A stretch of 64,000 nt of DNA from Maribacter spongiicola (GTDB taxonomy: Bacteria; Bacteroidota; Bacteroidia; Flavobacteriales; Flavobacteriaceae): positions 620,001-684,000 of the forward strand of contig NZ_SOAY01000011.1 in the NCBI RefSeq assembly GCF_004364165.1, given 5' to 3'. The notes below the pieces were generated by a model, which was not told the DNA's origin, ran no database searches, and saw only the letters and a program-made list of their open reading frames with translations. The translations under genes were made by a program, and so were the position numbers. Below are positions 45,082 through 53,773 of this stretch, one piece after another (positions within the stretch are counted from its first letter, which is position 1; the number at the start of each line of letters is the position of its first letter).

Positions 45082-45865
45082 TGGTCTTCACTTTTGCGTC
45101 TAAAATATCTGGAGTGATTTCATATAAACTATCGTAAAAATTCATTTGAAAACTCCCTGGTCCGGCACTTTTTTCATTTGCCATATCGCCCGCAACACCC
45201 ATAATTGCCATTGCCGCAGTTGCCGCCAAATGCGCATTTTCTTCCACACCTAAACAGGCACCAACCATTGCAGTTGCCGTACAGCCCATACCGGTGATTC
45301 TAGCCATAAGCGGACTCCCGTTTTCAATTTTACTTACGTTATCGCCGGTAATTATATAATCAGTTTCACCACTAATTACTACCGTATTCTTGAATTTCTT
45401 TGATAGTAGGGTAGCACCTTCAATAGCATCTTGGGTATCCATCGTACTATCGACCCCTTTTGTAGAATTTGTTAATTTTGCCAATGCCATAATTTCAGAT
45501 GCATTACCACGAATTACATTTGGCGTAGCCGCTTTTAAAATCATCTGCGCAACTTCTGTTCTGTATGCAGATGCACCAACACCGACAGGGTCAAATACAA
45601 ATGGAGTGTTGGTTGCTTTTGCTTGTTCTGCAGCCATTAGCATACTTTCTACCCATTTTTCGCTCAACGTGCCCATGTTTATTACCAGAGAAGAAGAAAT
45701 AGTAACAATGTCTTTTACTTCTTCTATAGCATGTGCCATAACAGGCGATGCGCCAACAGCTAACAGTGCATTGGCGGTATTGTTCATTACCACATAATTA
45801 GTGATGTTATGTACTAACGGACCTTCAGTTTTTACTTGTTCTAATACGGATGCAATACTGCTCAT
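45074..45865 (-). CDS. thiM: Hydroxyethylthiazole kinase
   Basis: The 263-residue kinase has VHNITNYVVMNNTANALLA, DPVGVGASAYR, VIRGNASEI and GMGCTATAMVGA, the ThiM phosphate-loop. It salvages the thiazole alcohol. It is the first gene of the operon. The 209-base upstream gap shows neither CUGAGA nor the GAACCUGA core of a TPP riboswitch, so control is probably by another route. Confidence 0.94.
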   Translation of the reverse strand: MSSIASVLEQVKTEGPLVHNITNYVVMNNTANALLAVGASPVMAHAIEEVKDIVTISSSLVINMGTLSEKWVESMLMAAEQAKATNTPFVFDPVGVGASAYRTEVAQMILKAATPNVIRGNASEIMALAKLTNSTKGVDSTMDTQDAIEGATLLSKKFKNTVVISGETDYIITGDNVSKIENGSPLMARITGMGCTATAMVGACLGVEENAHLAATAAMAIMGVAGDMANEKSAGPGSFQMNFYDSLYEITPDILDAKVKTNA

Positions 45866-46074
45866 TATTATACCTGATTATTGATGAATGATTCATTTTA
45901 AACGGAATCAACTAAGATCGCAATAATCAAAAAAATAGCATGGAAAATCATGTTACGATTGTGATAAGTTATTAACGAGAGGTGTTCAAATAAGAAGTTT
46001 TAATTAGCAAATGTCATTAATCGCTATAAGGGAAATATCTTCCGTCAGATGCGGCAGAAGCGCTAACTTGTATT

Positions 46075-47025
46075 CTAACTTTTCCAAACCATGACCACTT
46101 TACCTCGTGTTCGCATCTTCTCAATGTGCGCTATAGCATGTGGAATTTGAGTATGTGGAAATGTCTTTTCTAGATGGACCTTAATTTTGCCTTCTTTTAC
46201 TAGTGATGCCAAAATATCTAAATCTTGAGTATTGGCTTCGGCAGTAAATTGGGTTAAAGGGAACTTATTAAAAGCCTTTTTTAAAAGAACAGAAAACATA
46301 TGACCTATAGTGGTGAAACCGACCATAATACCTCTTTTTCCCATTCTTGTGTAGTCAGAATGTTTTAGGTTTCCGTGGGTATCAATAATCACATCATAAC
46401 TGTCATTGTGCTCGTGAATATTAACCTGATCATAAGTAATAACATTATCTGCACCAATAGATTTTACAAAGTCTATATTTCTTGAGGAACAAACTGCTGT
46501 GACTTTAGCTCCATAGGCTTTTGCAATTTGTACCGTAAAATGACCCACACCACCCGATGCACCATTGATTAAAATAGATTCCCCTTCTTTAATTTTTCCG
46601 TGGGTAATAAGTGCTTGGTATGCGGTTAATGCCGCAACAGGAATACCTGACATACTTGGGAAATCTGCATGCTCTGGCATTTTAGCACAAACATTTGCTG
46701 TTACGCATGCATATTCTGCAAAAGCACCACCACCTAACATTTCACCAAATACGTGATCACCGACTTTGAAATTGGTAACTCCATTTCCTACTTCTTCTAT
46801 AATCCCTGAAAAATCAGCACCTAAAATAGTATCCTTTGGTTTGAACAACCCGAAAGAGAATCTTGCTATAAATGGTTTACCACGTAAAATGTGCCAATCT
46901 GCCGGATTAGCGGAATTTGCCATAACCTTTACCAAAATATGATTGTCTTTAACTACCGGTTTAGCCACTTCTTCTAACTGAAGTACCTCTGGTCCGCCAT
47001 ATTTATATTTGGTAAATGCTTTCAT
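46075..47025 (-). CDS. Medium-chain dehydrogenase, quinone-oxidoreductase type
   Basis: From the ATG at 47025 the protein has 316 residues; an earlier ATG at 47061 would overlap the nitrilase end and lacks family similarity. It has MKAFTKYKYGGPEVLQL, ILGADFSGIIEEVG, VPVAALTAYQAL-like and ILINGASGGVGHFTVQIAKAYG (NADPH loop). No structural or catalytic zinc Cys sets are seen, so it is a zinc-free quinone or enone reductase. It follows the nitrilase gene by 16 bases. Confidence 0.87.
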   Translation of the reverse strand: MKAFTKYKYGGPEVLQLEEVAKPVVKDNHILVKVMANSANPADWHILRGKPFIARFSFGLFKPKDTILGADFSGIIEEVGNGVTNFKVGDHVFGEMLGGGAFAEYACVTANVCAKMPEHADFPSMSGIPVAALTAYQALITHGKIKEGESILINGASGGVGHFTVQIAKAYGAKVTAVCSSRNIDFVKSIGADNVITYDQVNIHEHNDSYDVIIDTHGNLKHSDYTRMGKRGIMVGFTTIGHMFSVLLKKAFNKFPLTQFTAEANTQDLDILASLVKEGKIKVHLEKTFPHTQIPHAIAHIEKMRTRGKVVMVWKS

Positions 47026-47041
47026 GAGTTTTATTACTGGA

Positions 47042-47974
47042 TTATTCAAGAGCCTTTTCAACCTTCATATCTGGCTGATTCACAGCGTTATATTCAAAAA
47101 TATCATTTCTTGAGTAATGACCAATAACATCGAAATCTAATTTGGCGTGCACTATTTTTTCTAAGTCTATTTCTGCAATCAATACACCAGCTTCGTCAAA
47201 TAAAGGTCCGGCAATTATTTTTCCTAATGGAGAAACAATCACACTACCACCACGACATAAATTTTCAGGTTCATTTGTAACCAAATGCTGATATTCTTTT
47301 GGATACATTGACTTCGTATAAAACTGATTGCAGCCCAAGACAAAACATCTGCCTTCTAAAGCAATATGTTTCATAGTTGAAGTCCACTCGTCTCGTGAGT
47401 CTGCAGTAGGGGCTATGTAAATCTCCACACCTTGTCTGTACATTGCCATTCTCGCCAAAGGCATGTAATTCTCCCAACAAATTAGTCCGCCAAGCTTTCC
47501 GATTTTAGTATCGAAACTAACTAACGATGAACCATCATCTTCACTCCAAATAATACGTTCGCTACCTGTTGGTTTTATTTTTCGATGGACACCTAAAAAG
47601 CCATCAGTAGGGGAGATGTAGAGCATAGAACAATACAAACTGCCATTGTTAGATTGCTTCTCTGTAACACCAATAACCAAATATACCTTCTCGGTTTTGG
47701 CTAGTTTAACCAGTCTTTGTAATTCCTTACCTTCTAAATCTAAGCTGTTTTTATGGTAATCGGCATAAAGCTTTCTGCCCTCATCGGTTCTACTGCCAAC
47801 CACGGCGCCAAAAGAAAAACCTCTTGGATAACCGGGAATAAAAGATTCAGGAAAAACAATTATTTCACATCCTTGCTTGGCATGGGTTTTTACTAGGCTT
47901 TCTATTTTATCGATTGTTTTCTCGATATCAAAGTAAACGGGGCTATCTTGAATGAGGCAGACTTTTAATTTCAT
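47042..47974 (-). CDS. Nitrilase / carbon-nitrogen hydrolase
   Basis: The 310-residue protein has the triad regions IIVFPESFIPGYPRG (Glu), HRKIKPT (Lys) and GGLICWENYMPL (Cys166). CWEN-M and the PGYPRG stretch are typical of true nitrilases, which turn nitriles into acids and ammonia, rather than of amidases. It lies between the flavoprotein and quinone reductase genes of the long minus-strand block. Confidence 0.9.
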   Translation of the reverse strand: MKLKVCLIQDSPVYFDIEKTIDKIESLVKTHAKQGCEIIVFPESFIPGYPRGFSFGAVVGSRTDEGRKLYADYHKNSLDLEGKELQRLVKLAKTEKVYLVIGVTEKQSNNGSLYCSMLYISPTDGFLGVHRKIKPTGSERIIWSEDDGSSLVSFDTKIGKLGGLICWENYMPLARMAMYRQGVEIYIAPTADSRDEWTSTMKHIALEGRCFVLGCNQFYTKSMYPKEYQHLVTNEPENLCRGGSVIVSPLGKIIAGPLFDEAGVLIAEIDLEKIVHAKLDFDVIGHYSRNDIFEYNAVNQPDMKVEKALE

Positions 47975-48007
47975 GGGTAACGCTTAAGTACCCTTAATAT
48001 ATGTCAT

Positions 48008-48733
48008 TTATTCCAATCCCTTTTTATCAGGATTCCAGAAAGGCTTTGTTTTTATCTGCTTGGCACTCCAATTCAATTCTTTTCTGAAATAATTGGTCAA
48101 CGCAATACAAACGCGACTATCACCAGCAATATACACCATGGTATCGCCTTTCATCTCAGGAATTATACTATTTAATTTTTGTACAATTTCTGTGGATGGA
48201 TTTTCACTCATCACATGAAAATCAAACGGATTTGACCCATCAACATCTGCAAAAAAGTCGGTGCTGTCTTGACTATAAACAACACTTTCAATCTGTTTAT
48301 TATCCGGTAGATTTCGATTGATGATATACAAGTGTGATAGTGCCGATAAATCACCGATCATTAGATAACTATCTGCAGAAACATCAACTAAAAATTTTCC
48401 TTTTTTCCATTTAAAATATACCGTATCATTCGGAGCACAGGTTTCTACCCATTGTGCTCCGATGCCTTGACTATGTGTTGCTATAGCGATATCTAAAGTG
48501 TTTTTCTCTTTGTTGATGTCCCAAACACTATAGCTTCTGACTTTATCTTTTAAAGAAATATCATCTTTACCAATACCGACACCTAATCTTAAAAAGTGTC
48601 CTGGTTCAAAATCATAGTTACCAATACCATCACTCTGGATCCGGATTTTATAAACCGAATTTGACAGTTTTGTTTTCTTTATAATAGTTCCCTTTTCAAG
48701 GACTTTTTTTATGATGGATTCAACTATTCCCAT
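48008..48733 (-). CDS. Siderophore-interacting-type FAD/NAD(P)H oxidoreductase
   Basis: The 241-residue protein has an FAD-binding barrel with KVRSYSVWD (RxYSxW) and a C-terminal NAD(P)H-binding-like half with YLMIGDLSALSHLY and VYIAGDSRV. This is the layout of the siderophore-interacting protein (SIP) family, which reduces ferric chelates; other electron acceptors are possible. No siderophore genes are nearby, and the context of quinone reductases points to a broader redox role. A strong hairpin lies just upstream. Confidence 0.82.
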   Translation of the reverse strand: MGIVESIIKKVLEKGTIIKKTKLSNSVYKIRIQSDGIGNYDFEPGHFLRLGVGIGKDDISLKDKVRSYSVWDINKEKNTLDIAIATHSQGIGAQWVETCAPNDTVYFKWKKGKFLVDVSADSYLMIGDLSALSHLYIINRNLPDNKQIESVVYSQDSTDFFADVDGSNPFDFHVMSENPSTEIVQKLNSIIPEMKGDTMVYIAGDSRVCIALTNYFRKELNWSAKQIKTKPFWNPDKKGLE

Positions 48734-48751
48734 ATTCTATTATTCAAAATT

Positions 48752-48796
48752 AAAGACAAAGTATAAGGTATTTAGAACACCATATACTTTGTCTTT
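48752..48796 (-). terminator. Perfect 14-bp stem-loop between qorB-like and SIP genes
   Basis: AAAGACAAAGTATA and TATACTTTGTCTTT form a perfect 14-bp stem with a 17-base loop, right after the stop of the qorB-like gene. On the minus strand it is followed by AATTTTG, not by a long T run, so it may be an attenuator or RNA-stability element as well as a terminator. TAATTTTG at 48752-48745 could be a -7 box for the SIP gene. Confidence 0.6.
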
Positions 48797-48804
48797 AAAT
48801 GTAA

Positions 48805-49656
48805 TTAGCCATTATTCTTAAAATCAGAAATCATCTCAAAAAGAGATTTTGGAGCTCTACCAGCTGCTTTCTCATAATCTGAAGGTACATTATTCGCTCC
48901 GCTTTTTATACCCTCGTAAATGCCTGCAATTACGGTACCCATAAAATCACCTAATGCAGCTTTTCTATCTGCTGCATAATTTTCAATTGTTACTGAATTA
49001 TAGATTAGATTGGTACCATACACTTTATTGATGTTTTCTGCCAATTCACTTTGCGTTACAGGCTCACCAACTAGATTGTAAATATTACCGTTATGTTTGT
49101 CTTCGGTGAGTATTTTAGCATATGCAAAACCTAATTCTTCTCTACTCGTATAAGTACATTTTCCTTGACCTGCACAGTTCTCGATTCTGCCTTCTTTTAC
49201 ATAGGTATCTATATATTCAAGATCTGGTTCTATGTAAATTCCGTTTCTTCCAATTACCCATTGTAAACCTGATGCCTGTACGTCTTTTTCTGTCTGTCTG
49301 TTACTCTGCACAATAGGGCTGAAAGCATTTTTATCTTCATCACCGACAATACTGGTGTACACTATTTTTTGTACTCCGTTTTGCTTGGCTGCTTCTATTA
49401 CATTTCTGTGTTGATCAATACGTTTTTGGGGTTCGTCCATTCCAGAAACTAAAAGAACTGCATCGACACCTTGTAATGCCTGGTTAAAGTCTTCGCGACT
49501 GTTGTAATCGCCTTTTCTAATCTCTACGCCTAAATACGTTGCTTTTTCAACGGTTCTGGCAATACCGATTACATTCTCTTTACCAATTAAACTTACTAGA
49601 TGCTTAACAATAGATGCACCTAATTTTCCGCTTGCTGATGTTACTGCTATTTTCAT
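48805..49656 (-). CDS. NmrA-like quinone oxidoreductase (QorB type)
   Basis: The 283-residue atypical short-chain dehydrogenase has the NAD(P) loop SASGKLGASIVKHL, DAVLLVSGMDEPQKRIDQH, KIVYTSIVG and ERNG-like IGRNGIYIE. It matches the QorB/YtfG group, which reduces quinones with NADPH. It follows the small zinc-finger gene by four bases, so both depend on the promoter region at 49881-49938. Confidence 0.87.
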   Translation of the reverse strand: MKIAVTSASGKLGASIVKHLVSLIGKENVIGIARTVEKATYLGVEIRKGDYNSREDFNQALQGVDAVLLVSGMDEPQKRIDQHRNVIEAAKQNGVQKIVYTSIVGDEDKNAFSPIVQSNRQTEKDVQASGLQWVIGRNGIYIEPDLEYIDTYVKEGRIENCAGQGKCTYTSREELGFAYAKILTEDKHNGNIYNLVGEPVTQSELAENINKVYGTNLIYNSVTIENYAADRKAALGDFMGTVIAGIYEGIKSGANNVPSDYEKAAGRAPKSLFEMISDFKNNG

Positions 49657-49660
49657 GCCT

Positions 49661-49861
49661 CTAAATTTTATTTGATTTAATAGCTTCTAGTTCTTTCTCC
49701 AATTTTTCTGCTTTTGTCTTAAACTTTTGCATGGCAGCTTTTAACTGACCTATTTTTTTGAAGGCATCTTCGTCTTGTACGGCTTTATACGTAATTATAC
49801 CGTCCTTTTCTTTTATTTGTGATTTGCTCCCACAATTGGGGCATATTGCTACTGTACTCAT
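49661..49861 (-). CDS. Small single-zinc-knuckle protein with coiled coil
   Basis: The 66-residue protein begins MSTVAICPNCGSKSQIK with one CxxC, and its second half is a Lys/Glu-rich coiled coil (KIGQLKAAMQKFKTKAEKLEKELEAI). One CxxC alone suggests zinc sharing in a dimer. It is the first gene of a unit with the qorB-like gene. Function unknown. Confidence 0.65.
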   Translation of the reverse strand: MSTVAICPNCGSKSQIKEKDGIITYKAVQDEDAFKKIGQLKAAMQKFKTKAEKLEKELEAIKSNKI

Positions 49862-49880
49862 AATAGTTTATTCTTTTGAA

Positions 49881-49938
49881 CAAAGTTATAAGTAATATGA
49901 GGTTTGCTAACGGTAAATATTAGATTAAGAATGGTAAA
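49881..49938 (-). promoter_or_regulatory. Candidate regulated promoter A: TAnnTTTG box plus 13-bp motif
   Basis: On the minus strand TAACTTTG (49888-49881) lies 19 bases before the ATG at 49861. The 13-mer TAAGAATGGTAAA (plus strand 49926-49938) lies 37 bases further upstream. The same 13-mer at the same distance from a TAATTTTG box lies before the lipoprotein gene at 58059. A good -33 TTG is missing, which suits an activator-dependent promoter. Confidence 0.5.
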
Positions 49939-50081
49939 AATAATACCGATATACTCTATTTTAAATAACTGTCTTATTGGAACAATTATAAATAGTGTTT
50001 TATAATTTTCGTTTTTTTAGAACGATATTGGTTCTATAATTTGAGGCTGTCACGTAATAGGAATCGCAATTTTATTAGCTG

Positions 50082-50858
50082 CTACTTTTTGACCAACTTT
50101 TTCTTAAGTCTAATAATACCGCCAGAAATAAGGGCAGGTATACCAATTAGGACGGTAACTTTTACCAATGGTAGCACATACATCATCCAACTAGCACGGG
50201 AGTTTGGTTGACCACTATTTTCTGTATTTGATTCTACCCTAAAACTATCGGCCCAATCGGTAAAGTTTAATAACCAGACCGCAAATGATAATAATGTAGT
50301 AATGGTAATCAAGAAAATTAAATCTCGAGAATATGTTTTTATAATAGCACCAACACCTGTTAAATTATGAAGGTCAGCTTTTAGTTTAAGTTTTCTAAAA
50401 GCACCCAAAATCCATTTCCAATGTAAGGTAATATGAATACCTAAAACCACCATAAAAAGTGTGGCACTTATGTTATGAATTGTAGACCAAAAAGCATCTG
50501 GTATAAAATGAATGCCGAAAACGGGTAGTGCGGCTTCAGAAATAACAATACCAGAAACGGTAACTGTAATCATTAAAATGTAAAGCAACCAATTTAATAC
50601 ATAATCAAATCGAGTTTTATTAACTTCTTTTTTGAAGAATTTCCTTGAGTTAACGGTAATCCAATTCCAATTTATAATTACATGAATAAAGAAGGGAATA
50701 ATGATGATAAAGCTTGCCCATTCGTGAATAGGTATGCCTGTAGATTGTGGTACTAATACTAAAATCATTAGTATAAAAAATAATAGGTCTACCAATATTC
50801 TAACCTTCGACGCTTTTTTAGGCTTTTTAACTTCATTCATTTCTAAATCTTTACTCAT
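50082..50858 (-). CDS. DUF4405 membrane protein, possible b-type cytochrome
   Basis: The 258-residue protein has about six membrane helices. Histidine-bearing segments IHEWASFIIIIPFFIHVIINWNWI and IHNISATLFMVVLGIHITLHWKWI are the DUF4405 hallmark and look like heme-b ligands, so electron transfer is likely. It could pass electrons between the quinone pool and the redox enzymes of this cluster, but no partner can be named. Confidence 0.8.
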   Translation of the reverse strand: MSKDLEMNEVKKPKKASKVRILVDLLFFILMILVLVPQSTGIPIHEWASFIIIIPFFIHVIINWNWITVNSRKFFKKEVNKTRFDYVLNWLLYILMITVTVSGIVISEAALPVFGIHFIPDAFWSTIHNISATLFMVVLGIHITLHWKWILGAFRKLKLKADLHNLTGVGAIIKTYSRDLIFLITITTLLSFAVWLLNFTDWADSFRVESNTENSGQPNSRASWMMYVLPLVKVTVLIGIPALISGGIIRLKKKLVKK

Positions 50859-50957
50859 TGATTGCTAATACTTCATATGACCATTTTTAGTCACAAAGGT
50901 TTAATTTTAAATTGTTTTTTTTAATTTCAGTAAAATTGATAAACTATAGTAATCGTC

Positions 50958-51599
50958 TTAGTTCTGATGTATTAATACCACTTTACCTTGATTTTTAGAC
51001 TGTAATCTAAATTTATTGTTCTTTGATATGGTTTTAAGAAACGCTTGGGTATCAGACATTTCTGCATTGTCTACATAAATGATGGTACCTTTATGAAAGT
51101 TCGGTTCAAGAATTTTAAATACAGGTAAATACAGATCTTTCCAACCGTCTAAAAGCAGAAAATCTACTACTTTATTATGATTTTTTAGAGTTTCAATAGC
51201 GTTACCAATTCTCAGTTCTATAAAAGAATCTACTCCCGCTTTTTTAAAGTTTTCCTTTGCTTTTTCTGCTTTAGATTCAATTAGCTCTGTGGTAATTATA
51301 TTACCTTCTGTTTTAATTGCAGCCTGTGCCAAGAACAAGGTTGATATACCAAAAGAAGTGCCAAATTCGACGATATTCTTTAAGTTGTTCTGCGCTATTA
51401 ATTTAACCAAATCTGCACCTTGAGATTTAGTTATAGCTAAGTAAGCCTCTTTAAAATCATTAGGTTGCATAGTTCTATTTTGAACATTTGCAAAAGCTTT
51501 CATAATCCTTAACTGATCGTATTTTGCCTCGTTATAAAGCTCGTTTAAGGTACTATTGATTTTATGTTGTTGTTGTTGTTGTTGTTGTACTGTATTCAT
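50958..51599 (-). CDS. SAM-dependent O-methyltransferase-like protein
   Basis: From the ATG at 51599 the protein has 213 residues. It has the SAM-binding motif IVEFGTSFGISTLFLA, then TTELIESKAEKAKENF, RIGNAIETL and DFLLLDGWKDLYLPVFKILEP, close to the catechol O-methyltransferase-type class. Acceptor unknown. A run of seven CAA codons (51567-51587) gives a Gln tract at residues 5-11. Confidence 0.8.
   Translation of the reverse strand: MNTVQQQQQQQHKINSTLNELYNEAKYDQLRIMKAFANVQNRTMQPNDFKEAYLAITKSQGADLVKLIAQNNLKNIVEFGTSFGISTLFLAQAAIKTEGNIITTELIESKAEKAKENFKKAGVDSFIELRIGNAIETLKNHNKVVDFLLLDGWKDLYLPVFKILEPNFHKGTIIYVDNAEMSDTQAFLKTISKNNKFRLQSKNQGKVVLIHQN
51567..51587 (-). repeat. CAA trinucleotide run inside the methyltransferase start
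   Basis: Seven CAA codons in a row encode Gln5-Gln11. Changes in copy number stay in frame, so this would vary only tract length. Confidence 0.9.
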
Positions 51600-51741
51600 A
51601 TGCTTAAAAATGTAATTATTTCTTGCCAAACTTCTTTAGCAATTATTTTTTAGGACTTTAAAATAGTAGTCCCTAAACGATGCATACCATTAAAGGCATT
51701 CATCAAAATTTATTAAAAAAATAAGGGGAACTTTTGTTGAT

Positions 51742-52689
51742 CTAAAACATGCCGTTTTTATGTGGCATATCTTTATCTGCAGGTACGGGTTCTACGACAT
51801 CCCAGTGTTCAACAAGTTTACCGTCCCTAATTCGTAAAATATCTATAACTGCAGTTATACCTGCACTTGAAGTGACTTTTGAATAAACGACTACGATATC
51901 ATTTTGAGCCAAAACATATTTAATATCATAGCAAAGCGCAGGAATTTTTCCGCTTTTAAAAATTTCTTTTACAGGAGCAATACCATCAGCAATCATCGGG
52001 TTGTGTTGTATATAACCTTCATACACCATATTGTCTAAAGCATTATCAAGCGCACCTTTGTTAAAAGCTCTGTTCAAAAATTTAACAGCTGTTTTTTTAT
52101 TAGCCTCTTCTTGTTTTTCAGAATAGTTAACAGGCATTTCTACGAATTTTCCCGTTGTACCTGTCTCTGAATGTCCGGATACAGTTTTATCTGATAGCGG
52201 CTGACGAATATCCCAATGCTCGGCATATTTACCTTCATTATCAAAACGCATAATATCAACTATTTTACTCTTTGGAGTACCATCGCCACGGTTTACCTCT
52301 CTAAGCATTACTAAAAAATTACCATTATCTAGAAGCCCATCCGAACCGAGCCATTCTATTTTTTTAGATGAAAAACCTGCAGGCCTTTCGGTGGTTAATT
52401 TCCAAACAGGTTCCCAACCATCAGGCAAATCTGGACTATGTTGAATATAGGGATCTGAGGCTATATTCATAAATGCTTCAAAATTATTTGTCTTGGCAGT
52501 TCTGAATATTGCCGTTAATGCAGAACGTGAGCGATCACCGAATTGATGACCTTTTTCTGACGTGTAAGTATTATCCATTTCACAAGTAGTCGTAGATTGC
52601 TTACCAATACTTTTATTTGAATTACAAGACGATAAAACTAAAATTATAGCCATCGTTAAAATATTCTTTACTATTGTTTTTTGGAGCAT
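51742..52689 (-). CDS. Lipoprotein with two SnoaL/NTF2-like domains
   Basis: The 315-residue protein has a lipobox LSSC (Cys22) and two tandem NTF2-fold domains, each with a Y-IQH(N/S)P motif (YIQHSPDLPDG, YIQHNPMIADG) and an EHWD-(I/V) motif near the end. The pattern matches SnoaL-like proteins described as possible aldol-condensation-type enzymes, though most have no tested activity. The 287-base gap upstream (52690-52976) shows only a weak TATATGT/ACATATA hairpin. Confidence 0.8.
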   Translation of the reverse strand: MLQKTIVKNILTMAIILVLSSCNSNKSIGKQSTTTCEMDNTYTSEKGHQFGDRSRSALTAIFRTAKTNNFEAFMNIASDPYIQHSPDLPDGWEPVWKLTTERPAGFSSKKIEWLGSDGLLDNGNFLVMLREVNRGDGTPKSKIVDIMRFDNEGKYAEHWDIRQPLSDKTVSGHSETGTTGKFVEMPVNYSEKQEEANKKTAVKFLNRAFNKGALDNALDNMVYEGYIQHNPMIADGIAPVKEIFKSGKIPALCYDIKYVLAQNDIVVVYSKVTSSAGITAVIDILRIRDGKLVEHWDVVEPVPADKDMPHKNGMF

Positions 52690-52976
52690 TTTGAATGATT
52701 TTTAAGTTAATAAACTATATGTGCTAATAACATATAAACTTTCAGGAATTATTTTTTTTCAATTAAATTCATTTTCCTTATTGCCAAAATCTCTGGTATG
52801 ATACATAGTAGTATTTAGACAGCATATATAATCGATACAGCTCCAATAATCCCTAAAACTATTTTGAACGCCGACAAAAAGCCGCTAGAACAAATGACCC
52901 ATTGGTATTTTTATTTTATTCGGGAATATCAATTAAATTTATATGTGGTTTTATAGATATTCTGTTTGAAAATTAT

Positions 52977-53726
52977 TTATACGTAAGTAGTATCAACATT
53001 ATCGTAAACACGAATAGCCTTTATTTTACCGGTGTCTTTATTAATATCATAAATTGAAATGCCCGCCTGTGGTTTAAAACTGGCACTGCCCCAAACATCG
53101 CAGGTGTATTCTCCTGCAAAACTTCCTTTGTTTTTATCAAAAATGTAATTATGGAATTTTAAGGGCACACCGCCATCTGCAAAAAAATGTTTAAAATGTT
53201 CATGAAGTCCTGCTTTGGACTTATGGTTCCAACGCCAACCAGCAGGTTCTCTAAAATACACATCGTCTTCAAATGACAAGGTTCGCATGGTTTTCTCTAT
53301 CGAACCTTTACTAATAGCATCAAAATAATGAACTACTTCTGTTGGCTCTACCAAGGGTATTAACCTATCAAAAATAGAAGCTCTATAAATATGACCTTCG
53401 GTAAGCGGGTAAACAGAATGATACGTTCGTATGCTATTATATTGAGCGCCGTTTTTAGTTATTACGGCTACCAAAGGTAAATCGAATGTATTTTTTAGTA
53501 AAATGTCATATTCTACAACTAATTGATTATCATCTTCGAACTGTCTAAAAATTTTGATTTCCGTTATCTCGTTTTCAAGATATTCGTTTTGTTTTTTCAA
53601 AAGTTCTAGACTCTTATTTTTACCTTTAATGGCACCCACAGTTTGTAAATCTAATTGCACATCGTCAGTTAACTGTTCTAGAATAGTTGCGTATTCATTG
53701 GAAATTACAAGTTCTATAAAATTCAT
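52977..53726 (-). CDS. Cytosolic double NTF2/SnoaL-like protein
   Basis: The 249-residue protein has no signal peptide. Two NTF2-like halves are visible: an N-terminal one (ISNEYATILEQLTDDVQLDL) and a C-terminal one (VVHYFDAISKGSIEKTMRTLSFEDDVYFREP). It lies between the SnoaL lipoprotein and the MBL hydrolase genes, 47 bases from the latter. Function unknown; ligand binding or isomerase activity fits the fold. Confidence 0.7.
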   Translation of the reverse strand: MNFIELVISNEYATILEQLTDDVQLDLQTVGAIKGKNKSLELLKKQNEYLENEITEIKIFRQFEDDNQLVVEYDILLKNTFDLPLVAVITKNGAQYNSIRTYHSVYPLTEGHIYRASIFDRLIPLVEPTEVVHYFDAISKGSIEKTMRTLSFEDDVYFREPAGWRWNHKSKAGLHEHFKHFFADGGVPLKFHNYIFDKNKGSFAGEYTCDVWGSASFKPQAGISIYDINKDTGKIKAIRVYDNVDTTYV

Positions 53727-53773
53727 TTTTGTTTATTGTTTGAAGTGATTTCTTTACTATTGAGAATTAACAA

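Noticed and set aside
45866..46070. TPP riboswitch before thiM
   Set aside because: No CUGAGA, ACCC-UU or GAACCUGA core was seen on the minus strand.
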